Positions 29,729-40,055 of a DNA stretch of 64,000 bases are shown piece by piece; positions within the stretch are counted from its first letter, which is position 1, and each line of letters starts with the position of its first letter. The stretch is from Microbulbifer sp. A4B17. Lineage in GTDB: Bacteria; Pseudomonadota; Gammaproteobacteria; Pseudomonadales; Cellvibrionaceae. Made by a program: the position numbers and the translations under genes. The notes under the pieces are model-generated. The model saw only the letters and a program-made list of their open reading frames with translations. It did not search any database and was not told the DNA's origin. The stretch lies in contig NZ_CP029064.1 of the NCBI RefSeq assembly GCF_003076275.1, positions 3,762,001 to 3,826,000 on the forward strand, read 5' to 3'.

Positions 29729-30676
29729 CTAGAGAGCCCCACCGCAACTACTACCCTGCCCGGCTGTACAACCATAACAGTGATCTGCAACGCAAATTGC
29801 CGAGCCTTCCAGGTCCATGTCGAGTAAATCGCGCAGATGTAATCGACCGGGAATAGGCATTTTGAGCTGCTGATTAAAATCGCAATCAAACAGATTCCCC
29901 TGCCAGTCGACACTGACCAGGCTGCGACACATAACACCCGCAAGGTTATCGGCACTGTAACTGTCTTTAAGCAACGCCATATAATCGTGGAACTGCCCTT
30001 TAGAAATCAGCATGGAACCAAAGCGCTTGATTGGCATATTGGCAAGAGCGAACAAATGATTAAATTTAATAGAGAAGTGGTTAGCCAGCTCACGTCGATA
30101 GTCCGCCTCCAAAGCACTTTGCTCAGGGGGTAAAAAAGGACCCTGGGGGTTATAAACCAGGTTGAGCTGCAAACCACTACCGGACTCGCCGTAACCAAGC
30201 GAATTCAGTTTCTGCAAGGCTGCGATACTCTTATCAAAAACGCCTTTGCCGCGTTGCTTATCCACATTATCGACCGAATAACATGGCAGTGAGGCAATCA
30301 CCTCAACCTGGTTTTCGGCCAGAAACTCAGCAGTATCTTCCTGGCCCGGTTCAAACAGGACAGTCAGGTTGCAGCGATCTATCACATGAACCCCGCGCTC
30401 TCGCGCCCCTCTTACCAAGGAACGAAATCCCCAGTGCAACTCCGGGGCACCTCCAGTGATATCCAGCACGCGGGTTTTACGAAGTTCCAAAACCTCCAAT
30501 AACAGCATCAGGTTTTCATCGGACATCATCTCGGTGCGATTAGGCCCGGCATTGACGTGACAGTGTAAACAGCGCTGATTACAGCGGTAGCCAATATTGA
30601 CCTGTAAGGTCTCAATGACTTCCCGGCGAATAGAGGGAAAATCCGATAATTCCAGCAGAGGTAAGGTCTCGCGCAT
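29729..30676 (-). CDS. arsS: ArsS-type arsenosugar biosynthesis radical SAM protein
   Basis: A 315-residue radical SAM enzyme with the 4Fe-4S motif Cys32-x3-Cys36-x2-Cys39 and a Cys-rich C-terminal domain (C-x-x-D-H-C-Y-G-C, then S-S-C-G-G-A-L) diagnostic of the ArsS/TIGR04167 family. ArsS joins the 5'-deoxyadenosyl group of SAM to dimethylated arsenic, giving an arsenic-adenosine compound that is the arsenosugar precursor; some homologs are selenoproteins, but this one has Cys throughout. Start set at ATG 30676, with GGAG 11 bases upstream; a GTG at 30685 overlaps the previous stop but has GGAG only two bases away. No ArsM methyltransferase is visible in the window. Confidence 0.9.
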   Translation of the reverse strand: MRETLPLLELSDFPSIRREVIETLQVNIGYRCNQRCLHCHVNAGPNRTEMMSDENLMLLLEVLELRKTRVLDITGGAPELHWGFRSLVRGARERGVHVIDRCNLTVLFEPGQEDTAEFLAENQVEVIASLPCYSVDNVDKQRGKGVFDKSIAALQKLNSLGYGESGSGLQLNLVYNPQGPFLPPEQSALEADYRRELANHFSIKFNHLFALANMPIKRFGSMLISKGQFHDYMALLKDSYSADNLAGVMCRSLVSVDWQGNLFDCDFNQQLKMPIPGRLHLRDLLDMDLEGSAICVADHCYGCTAGQGSSCGGAL

Positions 30677-30681
30677 CGATA

Positions 30682-31581
30682 TCACTGCTCCATTTCTTCA
30701 AGCTCTGGTTCTGTCGGAGAAAGCAGCGGTTTTATTACAGCCTGTTTTTCCTCGGGCATTGCTTCAAGAGGGGTCACCAAACCGCTTAGCAATGCCGTAT
30801 GGGCGGGGGATTCTGGCAGCTCGTCGCCCAAAATGCGTATCGTCTCCTTCGCAATCTGCTGTGCCCGCGCAGCATTTTGCTGCAGGTTGGCAATGGCCAC
30901 CTCTGCGGTTACTGCCTCCTCGCGGGGATGCCAGCAATCGTAGTCAGTAGCCATGGCCAGCGTGGCATAGGCAATCTGGGCTTCACGGGCCAGCCTTGCC
31001 TCAGGCATATTGGTCATACCGATAACCGACGCCCCCATACTGCGATACCAATGGGACTCAGCACGGGTAGAAAACTGGGGGCCTTCGATGCAGATATAGC
31101 TGCCACCTCGATGTAACTCAATTGGCTCCTCAGCCTGGGTCAGCGCAAAAGCCCGCGCCAGGCTATCAGCAACGGCGGTACATACCGGGTCGGCCATAGA
31201 CACATGTGCAACCGCGCCATCGCCAAAAAAAGTACTCTCCCGCCGGCGAGTCATATCAATAAACTGGTCGGGAATCAGCATATCCAGCGGACGCACTTCT
31301 TCCTGTAGGGAGCCCACAGCAGATAGAGAGAGGATATAACGCACACCCAGCTGACGCAGAGCATGAATATTCGCCCGATAGGGCACTTGGGAGGGAATCA
31401 AGCGATGACCACCACCGTGACGGGCAAGAAAAGCCACAGGGATACCCATAAGCCTACCGCAAACGATGGCGTCTGAAGTATCGCCAAAGGGGGTTGTTAC
31501 CTGGACCTCTTCAACATCGGTCAGCCCTGGCATATCGTAAAGACCACTCCCCCCAATTACCCCAATCAAAGCCCTGGTCAT
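30682..31581 (-). CDS. S-methyl-5'-thioadenosine phosphorylase-type nucleoside phosphorylase
   Basis: A 299-residue PNP/MTAP-family phosphorylase. The N-terminus G-V-I-G-G-S-G-L-Y and the R-H-G-G-G-H phosphate-site motif are clear, as is the M-T-N-M-P-E-A substrate loop. T-D-Y-D-C-W-H matches the adenine-recognising MTA phosphorylases rather than the bacterial methylthioinosine type, which has an Asn there. Start is ATG 31581 behind AGGAGTG; the frame open to 31647 adds no conserved sequence. MTAP normally salvages 5'-methylthioadenosine. As first gene of the ArsS operon it may instead remove adenine from the arsenic-adenosine product of ArsS; this is inference from context. Confidence 0.85.
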   Translation of the reverse strand: MTRALIGVIGGSGLYDMPGLTDVEEVQVTTPFGDTSDAIVCGRLMGIPVAFLARHGGGHRLIPSQVPYRANIHALRQLGVRYILSLSAVGSLQEEVRPLDMLIPDQFIDMTRRRESTFFGDGAVAHVSMADPVCTAVADSLARAFALTQAEEPIELHRGGSYICIEGPQFSTRAESHWYRSMGASVIGMTNMPEARLAREAQIAYATLAMATDYDCWHPREEAVTAEVAIANLQQNAARAQQIAKETIRILGDELPESPAHTALLSGLVTPLEAMPEEKQAVIKPLLSPTEPELEEMEQ

Positions 31582-31790
31582 GTTCACTCCTAAACAATTG
31601 GTTTTTCGGCAGTATAGGAGTGCTCGCTGACCGTGTATATCACTCATAAATGATCAGCTATTAACCACCGAGCGCCAGCAGGAAAAGCAGGCAAGCACAG
31701 CCAGAAAAACTCGTTCTTTATTAATGCCGCTTCGAATATCGCCATTCGGCAGAAAATTACACTTGCAGGTTAACTAGCCGACGAACTACA

Positions 31791-31823
31791 TTTACCCGGA
31801 TAAAAATATTTAATCCGGGTAAA
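31791..31823. promoter_or_regulatory. Perfect 11-bp inverted repeat upstream of the DUF2239 gene
   Basis: TTTACCCGGAT (31791-31801) is repeated in reverse complement as ATCCGGGTAAA (31813-31823), with an 11-base AT-only spacer. It ends two bases before the AAGGAA ribosome site of the next gene. It could be an operator or a 5' leader hairpin; there is no T tract, so a terminator is unlikely. Confidence 0.6.
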
Positions 31824-31837
31824 TAAGGAACAAAACT

Positions 31838-32404
31838 TTGAGCACCGACTATATCGCTATCGATCAGCAACAGATCATCGCCCGAGGATCACTGGAAGTC
31901 GTTATTCGCCAAGTGAAAAATATGGGGGCAAACCATGAACCCATTGTTTTCGAGGCCCAAAGCTGTAAACGGGTTGAAGTGGATTGGCATGGGGACACGG
32001 AGGAGGTGTTGGCAGTATCAGCTGCAGATACCGCGGCCCACAAGGCCAAGCGCGGACGTCCCAAATTAGGAGTTATTCCCAGGGAGATTACCCTGCTTCC
32101 CTGCCACTGGGAGTGGCTGAGTCAGCAGCCCGGCGGTGCCTCCGTCACACTTCGTAAGCTGGTTGAGCAGGCACAAAAACAGGTTTCTCCTGAAGAGCGC
32201 ATCACCCGCAAACAACAGGAACTGGATAAGTTCATGTTGTTAGTTGCAGGGGATACTCCAGGCTTCGAGGAAGCCAGTCGTGCTCTGTATAGGAACAGTA
32301 GGATCAGTTTTAAAAAAGCCATCCACTCATGGCCGAGTGACCTTAAAAAGCTAGTATTCAGTAAATTTGAAGAGATTGCAGAGATGCACAGCGGCAAACT
32401 TTAA
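31838..32404 (+). CDS. DUF2239-family protein
   Basis: A 188-residue cytoplasmic protein of the DUF2239 family. Recognisable features are an N-terminal sheet domain, a R-G-R-P-K-L-G-V-x-x-R-E-x-T-L-L-P motif near residue 75, an H-W-x-W-L-x-x-Q-P-G-G-A-S motif and a helical tail. Family function is unknown; the basic R-G-R-P-K stretch could touch DNA like an AT-hook, and the second motif recalls small DNA-binding regulators. Start is TTG 31838, seven bases after AAGGAA; no ATG fits better. The MATE gene starts 12 bases downstream, so the pair is an operon, perhaps regulator plus pump. Confidence 0.8.
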   Translation: MSTDYIAIDQQQIIARGSLEVVIRQVKNMGANHEPIVFEAQSCKRVEVDWHGDTEEVLAVSAADTAAHKAKRGRPKLGVIPREITLLPCHWEWLSQQPGGASVTLRKLVEQAQKQVSPEERITRKQQELDKFMLLVAGDTPGFEEASRALYRNSRISFKKAIHSWPSDLKKLVFSKFEEIAEMHSGKL

Positions 32405-32416
32405 AACGGACTTACT

Positions 32417-33802
32417 ATGAGTGAACAACAAGACAATATATTTGTTAGTGGGGACTTGCTGCCGGTTTTCTTTAAAACGGCTGCGCCTATTATTCTAATA
32501 ATGCTGGTAAACGGTTCTTTTACTTTATTGGATGCCTACTTCCTGGGGGAGTATGTAGGAGCCGAGGCACTAGCCGCAGTGACTTTGACCTTTCCAGTGT
32601 TTATGTTTCTGATAGCGCTTTCTTCATTGATTTCCAGTGGATATTCGAGTGTCCAGGCCAGATTACTTGGTGCAAGGGATATAGATAAAGCGAAGAAGGC
32701 CTTCTCTCAAGCCATTACACTGGCACTAATTGTTTGCATTTTATTAATATTGCTTTTTTTAGCTGGAGGCAAACAATTAACATTATTGATTGCCAATGGC
32801 TCGGTAGACCTTGCAGAGATGGGGTACACCTATTTAACAATATTGATATTTCTTTCACCAACGCTATTTATCTGCTCAGTGAATTCCGACACTTTACGAT
32901 GCGAAGGGCGATTATCTCTAATGGCCGTGGTTTCCCTATCATCGGTTATGCTCAACATTATTTTCAATTATATTTTTATCGCCCACCTGGATATGGGTGT
33001 GGCTGGCTCTGCCTATGGCACCGCCCTGGCACAGGCAATTGCCCTTCTGATAATTGCAGGCTACCGTCATTACGGCCAACCAGTGATTGATATGCAAATT
33101 ATCCGACTCTCGATTAAACGGAATTTCTGGCCTGAGTACCTGTCTTTAGGCCTCCCATCCAGCTTGAGCTACATCGGTGTATCACTCACATCTATCGCTG
33201 TAATTTTCAGTATCCAGGCCTGGAGCAGTACCAACTACGATACAACAGTGGGGGCCTACGGCATTACTACCCGAATCATGACCTTTATTTTCCTGCCTCT
33301 TCTCGGATTAAGCCAGGCATTTCAAACCCTCGCAGGCAGTAACTTTGGTGCTAAAAGCTGGTCCCGTGCCGACAGCAGTATCAATATAGCTTTGACAATA
33401 GCCTTTTCTTATTGCCTGGTATTACAGCTTGGCGTGCTATTACTAAAAGACACTTTGGGAGCCCTGTTCGTCAGCGACCCGCAAATTATTGCAGAAGTTG
33501 CACGTATCCTGCCGATGATGACGCTTGTCTACTTTTTGGCGGGACCATTGATGATGATCAGCACATTTTTCCAGGCCATTGATGATGCCAAACGTGCAGC
33601 TATTCTCGGGGTGACAAAAACCTATATTTTTGTACTGCCATTAATTTTGATTTTACCGTTGATATTTGGTGAAGTGGGGATCTGGTATGCAGGACCAGTT
33701 GCAGAACTGATGCTGCTTGTTTTAACAGCTTTTGTACTTTATCACCGTAGTCGCAACCAGGGGAATAAATATGGTTTATACACTTCCCGGGTATCTGCTT
33801 AA
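32417..33802 (+). CDS. MATE-family efflux transporter
   Basis: A 461-residue inner-membrane protein with twelve hydrophobic segments arranged as two six-helix halves, the multidrug and toxic compound extrusion pattern. The first helix carries P-I-I-L-I-M-L-V-N-G-S and the loop D-A-Y-F-L-G-E-Y-V-G; the second half repeats this with P-S-S-L-S-Y-I-G. It should export organic cations or other drugs using sodium or proton gradients, but the substrate cannot be predicted. It belongs to the non-NorM, DinF/MepA-like side of the family. It follows the DUF2239 gene in the same transcript and ends before a clear terminator at 33873. Confidence 0.9.
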   Translation: MSEQQDNIFVSGDLLPVFFKTAAPIILIMLVNGSFTLLDAYFLGEYVGAEALAAVTLTFPVFMFLIALSSLISSGYSSVQARLLGARDIDKAKKAFSQAITLALIVCILLILLFLAGGKQLTLLIANGSVDLAEMGYTYLTILIFLSPTLFICSVNSDTLRCEGRLSLMAVVSLSSVMLNIIFNYIFIAHLDMGVAGSAYGTALAQAIALLIIAGYRHYGQPVIDMQIIRLSIKRNFWPEYLSLGLPSSLSYIGVSLTSIAVIFSIQAWSSTNYDTTVGAYGITTRIMTFIFLPLLGLSQAFQTLAGSNFGAKSWSRADSSINIALTIAFSYCLVLQLGVLLLKDTLGALFVSDPQIIAEVARILPMMTLVYFLAGPLMMISTFFQAIDDAKRAAILGVTKTYIFVLPLILILPLIFGEVGIWYAGPVAELMLLVLTAFVLYHRSRNQGNKYGLYTSRVSA

Positions 33803-33872
33803 GTAAATTCTTTGCCGGAATTCGTAGCTGCTGATTACCTCGATTAAAAATTCAGTTAAGATTTATAAATTG

Positions 33873-33896
33873 AAGGGAGTCTTTGACTCCCTTTTA
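33873..33896 (+). terminator. Intrinsic terminator after the MATE gene
   Basis: AAGGGAGTC (33873-33881) pairs with GACTCCCTT (33885-33893) around a three-base loop, with a T run (33892-33895) following. It lies between the convergent MATE and astacin-like genes and best serves the MATE operon. Confidence 0.8.
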
Positions 33897-33915
33897 AAGT
33901 TACGTCTCCCGCCTC

Positions 33916-34704
33916 TTAGCCCAAGGGGCCAGCAAAAGAACGGGGCAAGGTCTGACGATTGCCATCATAGAGGTATGAAAGCATATCCAGATCCCCAGCA
34001 CTGGGATTCCAGGTAGAACTATTCACCTGATTGGCCGATATTTTACAACCGCCATCATGGGTATTACTGACAACTCCCAATGCTCTTGCCTGATCGTCAT
34101 ACATCATTATAGAGCTTCCATCGAAAGCAGAATTATGTGTTAAGAACCGGGATAAAGTCTGGACGCGGGTTTGCTTTTGCAGGGAGTCCAGTGTGTTCTG
34201 CACGGACATAGGGGCATCGGAACGCATATGCTCATGGGCAAGACCGAGAGTATGCCCTATTTCATGGGGAAGGGAGGCTATAGAAGCCCTGTTAGTTCGC
34301 CAGGCCACGCCGCAGTATTGATCAGTTTTATTGGTAAACCCGACTGTCGCACTGTTACGGTCATCTTTAATCGTTACCACTCCACGTCCAGCCGCATTAA
34401 CCTGTAGAAATTTAACTGCAGCAAACCTGAATTTTCGATAAATACAAATCTCCCAATGTGACATTGCCTTTTTCACTGAACTGATATATCCGGCATCCAA
34501 ACTAGAAGGCACATAATATTTCACAACACCATTTGGCCAAACCCCACCAACCTCCTCATTCCTGCCTAAGGAAAACCCGCCAAAATTTATCTTGTAGGAT
34601 ATTTTTCGAATATTTTTATCTACAGCTAACCCCATACTGCCACACCCCTCAAAATTAGTTTCACGATTAACCTCGAAGAAAATAGACACTGCAGTACCAT
34701 GCAC
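33916..34704 (-). CDS. Astacin-like zinc metalloprotease
   Basis: A 262-residue M12A-type protease. The zinc site is H147-E-I-G-H151-T-L-G-L-A-H157-E158, exactly the astacin HExxHxxGxxHE form, and the Met-turn S-I-M-M-Y with Tyr202 follows. The preceding strand (W-P-N-G-V-V-K-Y-Y-V-P) and H-W-E also match astacins. No signal peptide is visible at the given start, and the N-terminal 45 residues look unlike a classical propeptide. The gene could be 5'-truncated, or the protein could leave the cell by another route. Family members are secreted endopeptidases. The 3' end faces the MATE terminator. Confidence 0.85.
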   Translation of the reverse strand: MHGTAVSIFFEVNRETNFEGCGSMGLAVDKNIRKISYKINFGGFSLGRNEEVGGVWPNGVVKYYVPSSLDAGYISSVKKAMSHWEICIYRKFRFAAVKFLQVNAAGRGVVTIKDDRNSATVGFTNKTDQYCGVAWRTNRASIASLPHEIGHTLGLAHEHMRSDAPMSVQNTLDSLQKQTRVQTLSRFLTHNSAFDGSSIMMYDDQARALGVVSNTHDGGCKISANQVNSSTWNPSAGDLDMLSYLYDGNRQTLPRSFAGPLG

Positions 34705-35044
34705 AACAAGTCAAAGGCCGGATGGAGGGACAAAAAATTAAAAAAGGAAATAAATCACAAAAAAATATTCACCTTAGCCACAAGCAATAAACCACACCAA
34801 TAAAGCACACTGAATTACGCCCAACAAATAAAGCTAAAAATTCCTTACATAGCGGGAAGTTAATTTATCTAAAAAACAGGAGCAGTAAAAAAAACAAATA
34901 GAAAAGAACTTTCAGCTACAGGAAGAAAAATTAAAAAATCAAGAAATTTGCAAGCACTATGAAAATGTAAAGATTGGTAAAAGACAGAAATATAATAAAT
35001 TATATCCCAACCTTATCCAGATCACCTGAACTGTTTTCAAGCAT
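34705..35044. other. A-rich gene-free spacer
   Basis: About 340 bases, strongly A-rich on the plus strand, between the astacin-like gene start and the sucD terminator. It should contain the protease promoter (leftward), but no clear elements or genes were seen. Confidence 0.45.
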
Positions 35045-35074
35045 AAAAAAAGCCACCCAATGGGTGGCTTTTTT
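35045..35074 (-). terminator. Intrinsic terminator of the suc operon
   Basis: GCCACCC (35052-35058) pairs with GGGTGGC (35062-35068) around a three-base loop, flanked by seven A and six T, so it can act on both strands. It lies 23 bases after the sucD stop and ends the leftward TCA transcript. Confidence 0.9.
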
Positions 35075-35097
35075 GAAAACTAAAAGTTGGCAATTAC

Positions 35098-35970
35098 TTA
35101 CCAGCCAGTAATTTCCTTCAGGGCGTCGCCGATCTGAGCCAGGGAGCGCACGGTTTTAACACCAGCGTCTTCCAGAGCAGCGAACTTCTCGTCAGCGGTG
35201 CCTTTACCACCAGAGATAATCGCGCCCGCGTGACCCATACGCTTGCCGGGAGGAGCAGTTACACCAGCGATGTAGGAAACTACCGGCTTGGTAACATTTT
35301 CCTTGATGTAAGCAGCTGCTTCTTCTTCAGCAGTACCACCGATCTCACCGATCATAACGATTGCTTCGGTCTGCGGATCGTTCTGGAACATTTCCAGGAT
35401 ATCGATGAAGTTGGAGCCCGGAATGGGGTCACCACCGATGCCCACACAGGTGGATTGGCCAAAGCCGTAGTCGGTGGTTTGCTTAACCGCTTCATAGGTC
35501 AGGGTACCGGAACGGGAAACGATGCCCACTTTACCCGGCTTGTGGATGTGACCCGGCATAATACCGATCTTGCACTCACCCGGAGTGATAACACCCGGGC
35601 AGTTCGGGCCGATCAGGCGTACGCCCAGCTCATCGCACTTCACTTTAGCGTCGAGCATATCCAGAGTCGGGATACCTTCGGTAATACAAACAATCAGTTT
35701 GATACCTGCGTTGGCCGCTTCCAGGATGGAATCCTTACAGAAAGGCGCAGGTACGTAGATTACAGAAGCTTCAGCACCGGTTTTCTCTACCGCTTCTTTA
35801 ACGGTGTCGAATACTGGCAGGCCCAGGTGAGTCTGGCCGCCTTTACCCGGAGTTACACCACCAACCATCTTGGTGCCGTAAGCAATCGCTTGCTCGGAGT
35901 GGAAAGTACCCTGGGAGCCGGTGAAGCCCTGGCAGATTACTTTAGTGTCTTTGTTAATCAATACTGACAT
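35098..35970 (-). CDS. sucD: Succinyl-CoA synthetase alpha subunit
   Basis: A 290-residue subunit that with SucC converts succinyl-CoA, ADP and phosphate to succinate, ATP and CoA. The N-terminal CoA-binding Rossmann motif is [10 protein letters not shown]. The phosphorylated active-site His is in [12 protein letters not shown] near residue 247. Length matches the family (about 289). It starts two bases after the sucC stop, so translation is coupled, and it is the last gene of the minus-strand TCA run. Confidence 0.98.
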   Translation of the reverse strand: MSVLINKDTKVICQGFTGSQGTFHSEQAIAYGTKMVGGVTPGKGGQTHLGLPVFDTVKEAVEKTGAEASVIYVPAPFCKDSILEAANAGIKLIVCITEGIPTLDMLDAKVKCDELGVRLIGPNCPGVITPGECKIGIMPGHIHKPGKVGIVSRSGTLTYEAVKQTTDYGFGQSTCVGIGGDPIPGSNFIDILEMFQNDPQTEAIVMIGEIGGTAEEEAAAYIKENVTKPVVSYIAGVTAPPGKRMGHAGAIISGGKGTADEKFAALEDAGVKTVRSLAQIGDALKEITGW

Positions 35971-35972
35971 GA

Positions 35973-37139
35973 TTATTTACCCTCCGCAGCTTTAACCACT
36001 TGCTGAGCCGCATCGGTCAGGCTGGTCGCCGCGATAATGTTCAGGCCGCTGTCGCTCAGCACTTTCGCACCCAGGTCTGCGTTATTACCTTCCAGACGCA
36101 CAACAACCGGCACTTTAACGCCAACTTCTTTTACTGCGCCCACAACGCCTTCGGCGATCATGTCACAGCGAACGATACCACCGAAGATATTGATCAGTAC
36201 GGCTTTAACGTTCTCATCAGACAGGATGATCTTGAACGCTTCAACAACGCGCTCTTTGGTCGCGCCGCCGCCAACGTCCAGGAAGTTAGCGGGCTTGCCG
36301 CCGTGCAGGTTTACGATGTCCATGGTACCCATGGCCAGACCAGCACCGTTTACCATACAGCCGATGTTGCCATCGAGAGCTACGTAGTTCAGGTCGAACT
36401 TGGCAGCGTGCGCTTCACGGGAATCTTCCTGGGAAGGATCGTGCATTTCGCGCAGATCAGCGTGGCGATACAGGGCGTTGCTGTCGATTACCACTTTGGC
36501 GTCCAGGCAGTGCAGGTTGCCTTCGGTGGTGATTACCAGCGGGTTGATTTCCAGCAGGGCCAGATCTTTTTCTTCGAACATCTTGGCGAGGCCGAGGAAG
36601 ATCTTGGTGAACTGCTTAACCTGGGTCGGGTTCAGGCCCAGTTTGAAAGCCAGCTCACGCGCCTGGTAAGGCTGAGCACCTACCAGCGGATCGATGGTAG
36701 CCTTGAGGATTTTTTCCGGAGTCTCTTCCGCTACTTTCTCGATCTCAACGCCGCCTTCGGTGGAGGCCATGAAAACGATACGACGGGTGGAGCGGTCAAC
36801 AACAGCGCCGAGGTACAGTTCTTGATCAATGTCGGTGCAGCTTTCAACCAGGATACGGGAAACCGGCTGGCCATTTTCGTCTGTTTGATAAGTTACCAGA
36901 CGCTCGCCCAGCCACTTCCTGGCAAACTCTTCAATTTCTGCCTTGGAATCTACCAGCTTTACACCGCCAGCCTTACCGCGGCCACCAGCGTGTACCTGGG
37001 CCTTTACTACCCACTTATCACCGCCAATTTCGTCAGCCGCTGCTACTGCCGCTGCCGGGGTTTCCGCTGCAATGCCTTTGGAAACCGGCAATCCGTATGC
37101 CGCAAACAGTTGTTTGCCCTGATACTCATGCAAGTTCAT
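35973..37139 (-). CDS. sucC: Succinyl-CoA synthetase beta subunit
   Basis: A 388-residue ATP-grasp subunit, identical in length to E. coli SucC. The start [12 protein letters not shown] is set at ATG 37139; four upstream codons are not needed. Visible are the nucleotide-binding segment [18 protein letters not shown] near residue 45, E-I-N-P-L-V near 197 and G-G-I-V-R-C-D near 320. It pairs with SucD in substrate-level phosphorylation. A strong hairpin lies between it and the upstream lpd gene. Confidence 0.98.
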   Translation of the reverse strand: MNLHEYQGKQLFAAYGLPVSKGIAAETPAAAVAAADEIGGDKWVVKAQVHAGGRGKAGGVKLVDSKAEIEEFARKWLGERLVTYQTDENGQPVSRILVESCTDIDQELYLGAVVDRSTRRIVFMASTEGGVEIEKVAEETPEKILKATIDPLVGAQPYQARELAFKLGLNPTQVKQFTKIFLGLAKMFEEKDLALLEINPLVITTEGNLHCLDAKVVIDSNALYRHADLREMHDPSQEDSREAHAAKFDLNYVALDGNIGCMVNGAGLAMGTMDIVNLHGGKPANFLDVGGGATKERVVEAFKIILSDENVKAVLINIFGGIVRCDMIAEGVVGAVKEVGVKVPVVVRLEGNNADLGAKVLSDSGLNIIAATSLTDAAQQVVKAAEGK

Positions 37140-37253
37140 AGTCAATACCAATTCACATGTGAAATGTGTTTATTAATTGCAGATCTCTCTGCACCTGAAA
37201 GACAAAACTCAAAATTTCCGTCGTTGCAAATTCTGAATTCCGTAAATGAAACC

Positions 37254-37284
37254 GGGGCGCTAATTAATCAATAATTAGTGCCCC
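37254..37284 (-). terminator. Hairpin between lpd and sucC
   Basis: GGGGCGCTAATTA (37254-37266) pairs with TAATTAGTGCCCC (37272-37284), 13 pairs including one G-T, 17 bases after the lpd stop. On the minus strand it is followed by GGTTTC, a poor U tract. It may be a partial terminator or an mRNA-processing stem that separates sucAB-lpd from sucCD expression. Confidence 0.6.
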
Positions 37285-37301
37285 GACATCGAAAAATATT
37301 C

Positions 37302-38762
<1,461 letters not shown>

Positions 38763-38809
38763 CTAATGCAGTGTGATCGAGGGGGCCCTTAGGCCCCTGG
38801 ACTTATTTT

Positions 38810-40009
38810 TTAAACTTCGAGCAAGATACGCGCTGGATCTTCGATCATTTCCTTGATCGCCACCAGGAAGCCAACAGCTTCCTTACCGTCGATCAGACGG
38901 TGGTCATAGGACAGCGCCAGGTACATCATCGGCAGGATTTCCACCTTGCCATTCACCGCCATCGGGCGCTCCTGGATTTTGTGCATACCCAGAATTGCGG
39001 TTTGTGGTGGATTCAGAATCGGGGTGGACAGCAAGGAACCGAATACACCACCGTTGGTGATGGTGAAGGTACCGCCAGTCATCTCTTCGATAGACAGTTT
39101 GCCATCGCGGGCGCGAACACCCAGGTCGCGGATATTGTTTTCCATATCCGCCAGGCCCATGTTCTCCGCATTGCGCAGAATCGGCACAACCAGGCCTTTC
39201 GGAGAGGAAACCGCTACACCGATATCCTGGTAACCGTGGTAAACGATATCGTTACCGTCGATAGACGCGTTCACCGCGGTGTAGCGCTTCAGCGCTTCTA
39301 CTGCAGCTTTTACGAAGAAGCCCATAAAGCCCAGACGAGTGCCGTTGTGGGTCTTCTCGAAAAGGTCTTTGTAGTTCTTGCGCAGGTCCATAATCGGCTT
39401 CATGTTCACCTCGTTAAAGGTGGTGAGCATGGCGGTGGACTGGGAAGCGTCCAGCAGGCGCTCAGCGATACGCTTACGCATACGGGTCATAGGAACACGC
39501 TTCTCTACGCGCTCACCCGGAGCAACCGCAACTTCAGCAGCAGCGGCGGCAGGTGCAGCAGCGGCAGCCGGCGCAGTGCCCGCTTTCATTACGTCTTCCT
39601 TGAGAACGCGACCACCCTTGCCAGTGCCTTCAACACCCGCCAGATCTACGCCCTTCTCAGCAGCCATTTTCTTGGCAGATGGCATAGCAATTTTGTCGCC
39701 AGCCGCAGGAGCAGCCGCTTCGGCAGCCGGAACTTCTGCTTTTTCTTCTGCGGGGGCAGTGGCTGCGCCAGCGCCCGCTTCAAACTTGGCAATCACCTCA
39801 TTGGAGAGGACGGTATCGCCCTCACCCTTGATGATTTCAGTCAGGGCACCATCGGCAGGTGCAACAACTTCCAGCACAACTTTATCGGTTTCGATATCCA
39901 CGATCAGCTCATCGCGGGACACAGCTTCACCGGGTTGTTTATGCCAGGTGGCGACAGTTCCGTCCTGAACAGATTCAGGGAAAGTTGGCGCTTTAATCTC
40001 GATCGTCAT
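38810..40009 (-). CDS. sucB: Dihydrolipoyl succinyltransferase (E2o)
   Basis: A 399-residue core enzyme of the 2-oxoglutarate dehydrogenase complex. It has an N-terminal lipoyl domain (Lys43 in E-T-D-K-V-V), an Ala/Pro-rich linker (about 80-115), an E3-binding domain with [11 protein letters not shown] near 120, a second Ala-rich linker, and the catalytic domain ending with Y-D-H-R-L-I-D-G that holds the active-site His. Start at ATG 40009 follows AGGAAACAG; the upstream ten codons are an artefact. It lies 46 bases downstream of sucA. Confidence 0.97.
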   Translation of the reverse strand: MTIEIKAPTFPESVQDGTVATWHKQPGEAVSRDELIVDIETDKVVLEVVAPADGALTEIIKGEGDTVLSNEVIAKFEAGAGAATAPAEEKAEVPAAEAAAPAAGDKIAMPSAKKMAAEKGVDLAGVEGTGKGGRVLKEDVMKAGTAPAAAAAPAAAAAEVAVAPGERVEKRVPMTRMRKRIAERLLDASQSTAMLTTFNEVNMKPIMDLRKNYKDLFEKTHNGTRLGFMGFFVKAAVEALKRYTAVNASIDGNDIVYHGYQDIGVAVSSPKGLVVPILRNAENMGLADMENNIRDLGVRARDGKLSIEEMTGGTFTITNGGVFGSLLSTPILNPPQTAILGMHKIQERPMAVNGKVEILPMMYLALSYDHRLIDGKEAVGFLVAIKEMIEDPARILLEV

Positions 40010-40055
40010 TTTTTCTGTTTCCTGAGATTGACTCTTCACTTATTACTGCCGCCGG

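Noticed and set aside
30682-31647. Idea that the phosphorylase is a methylthioinosine (MTIP) enzyme
   Set aside because: The T-D-Y-D-C-W-H motif is the adenine-type MTAP signature; the MTIP type has Asn in this segment.
36000-37274. A 424-residue plus-strand frame opposite sucC
   Set aside because: It is the antisense shadow of a strongly conserved gene, has no recognisable protein pattern and no ribosome site.
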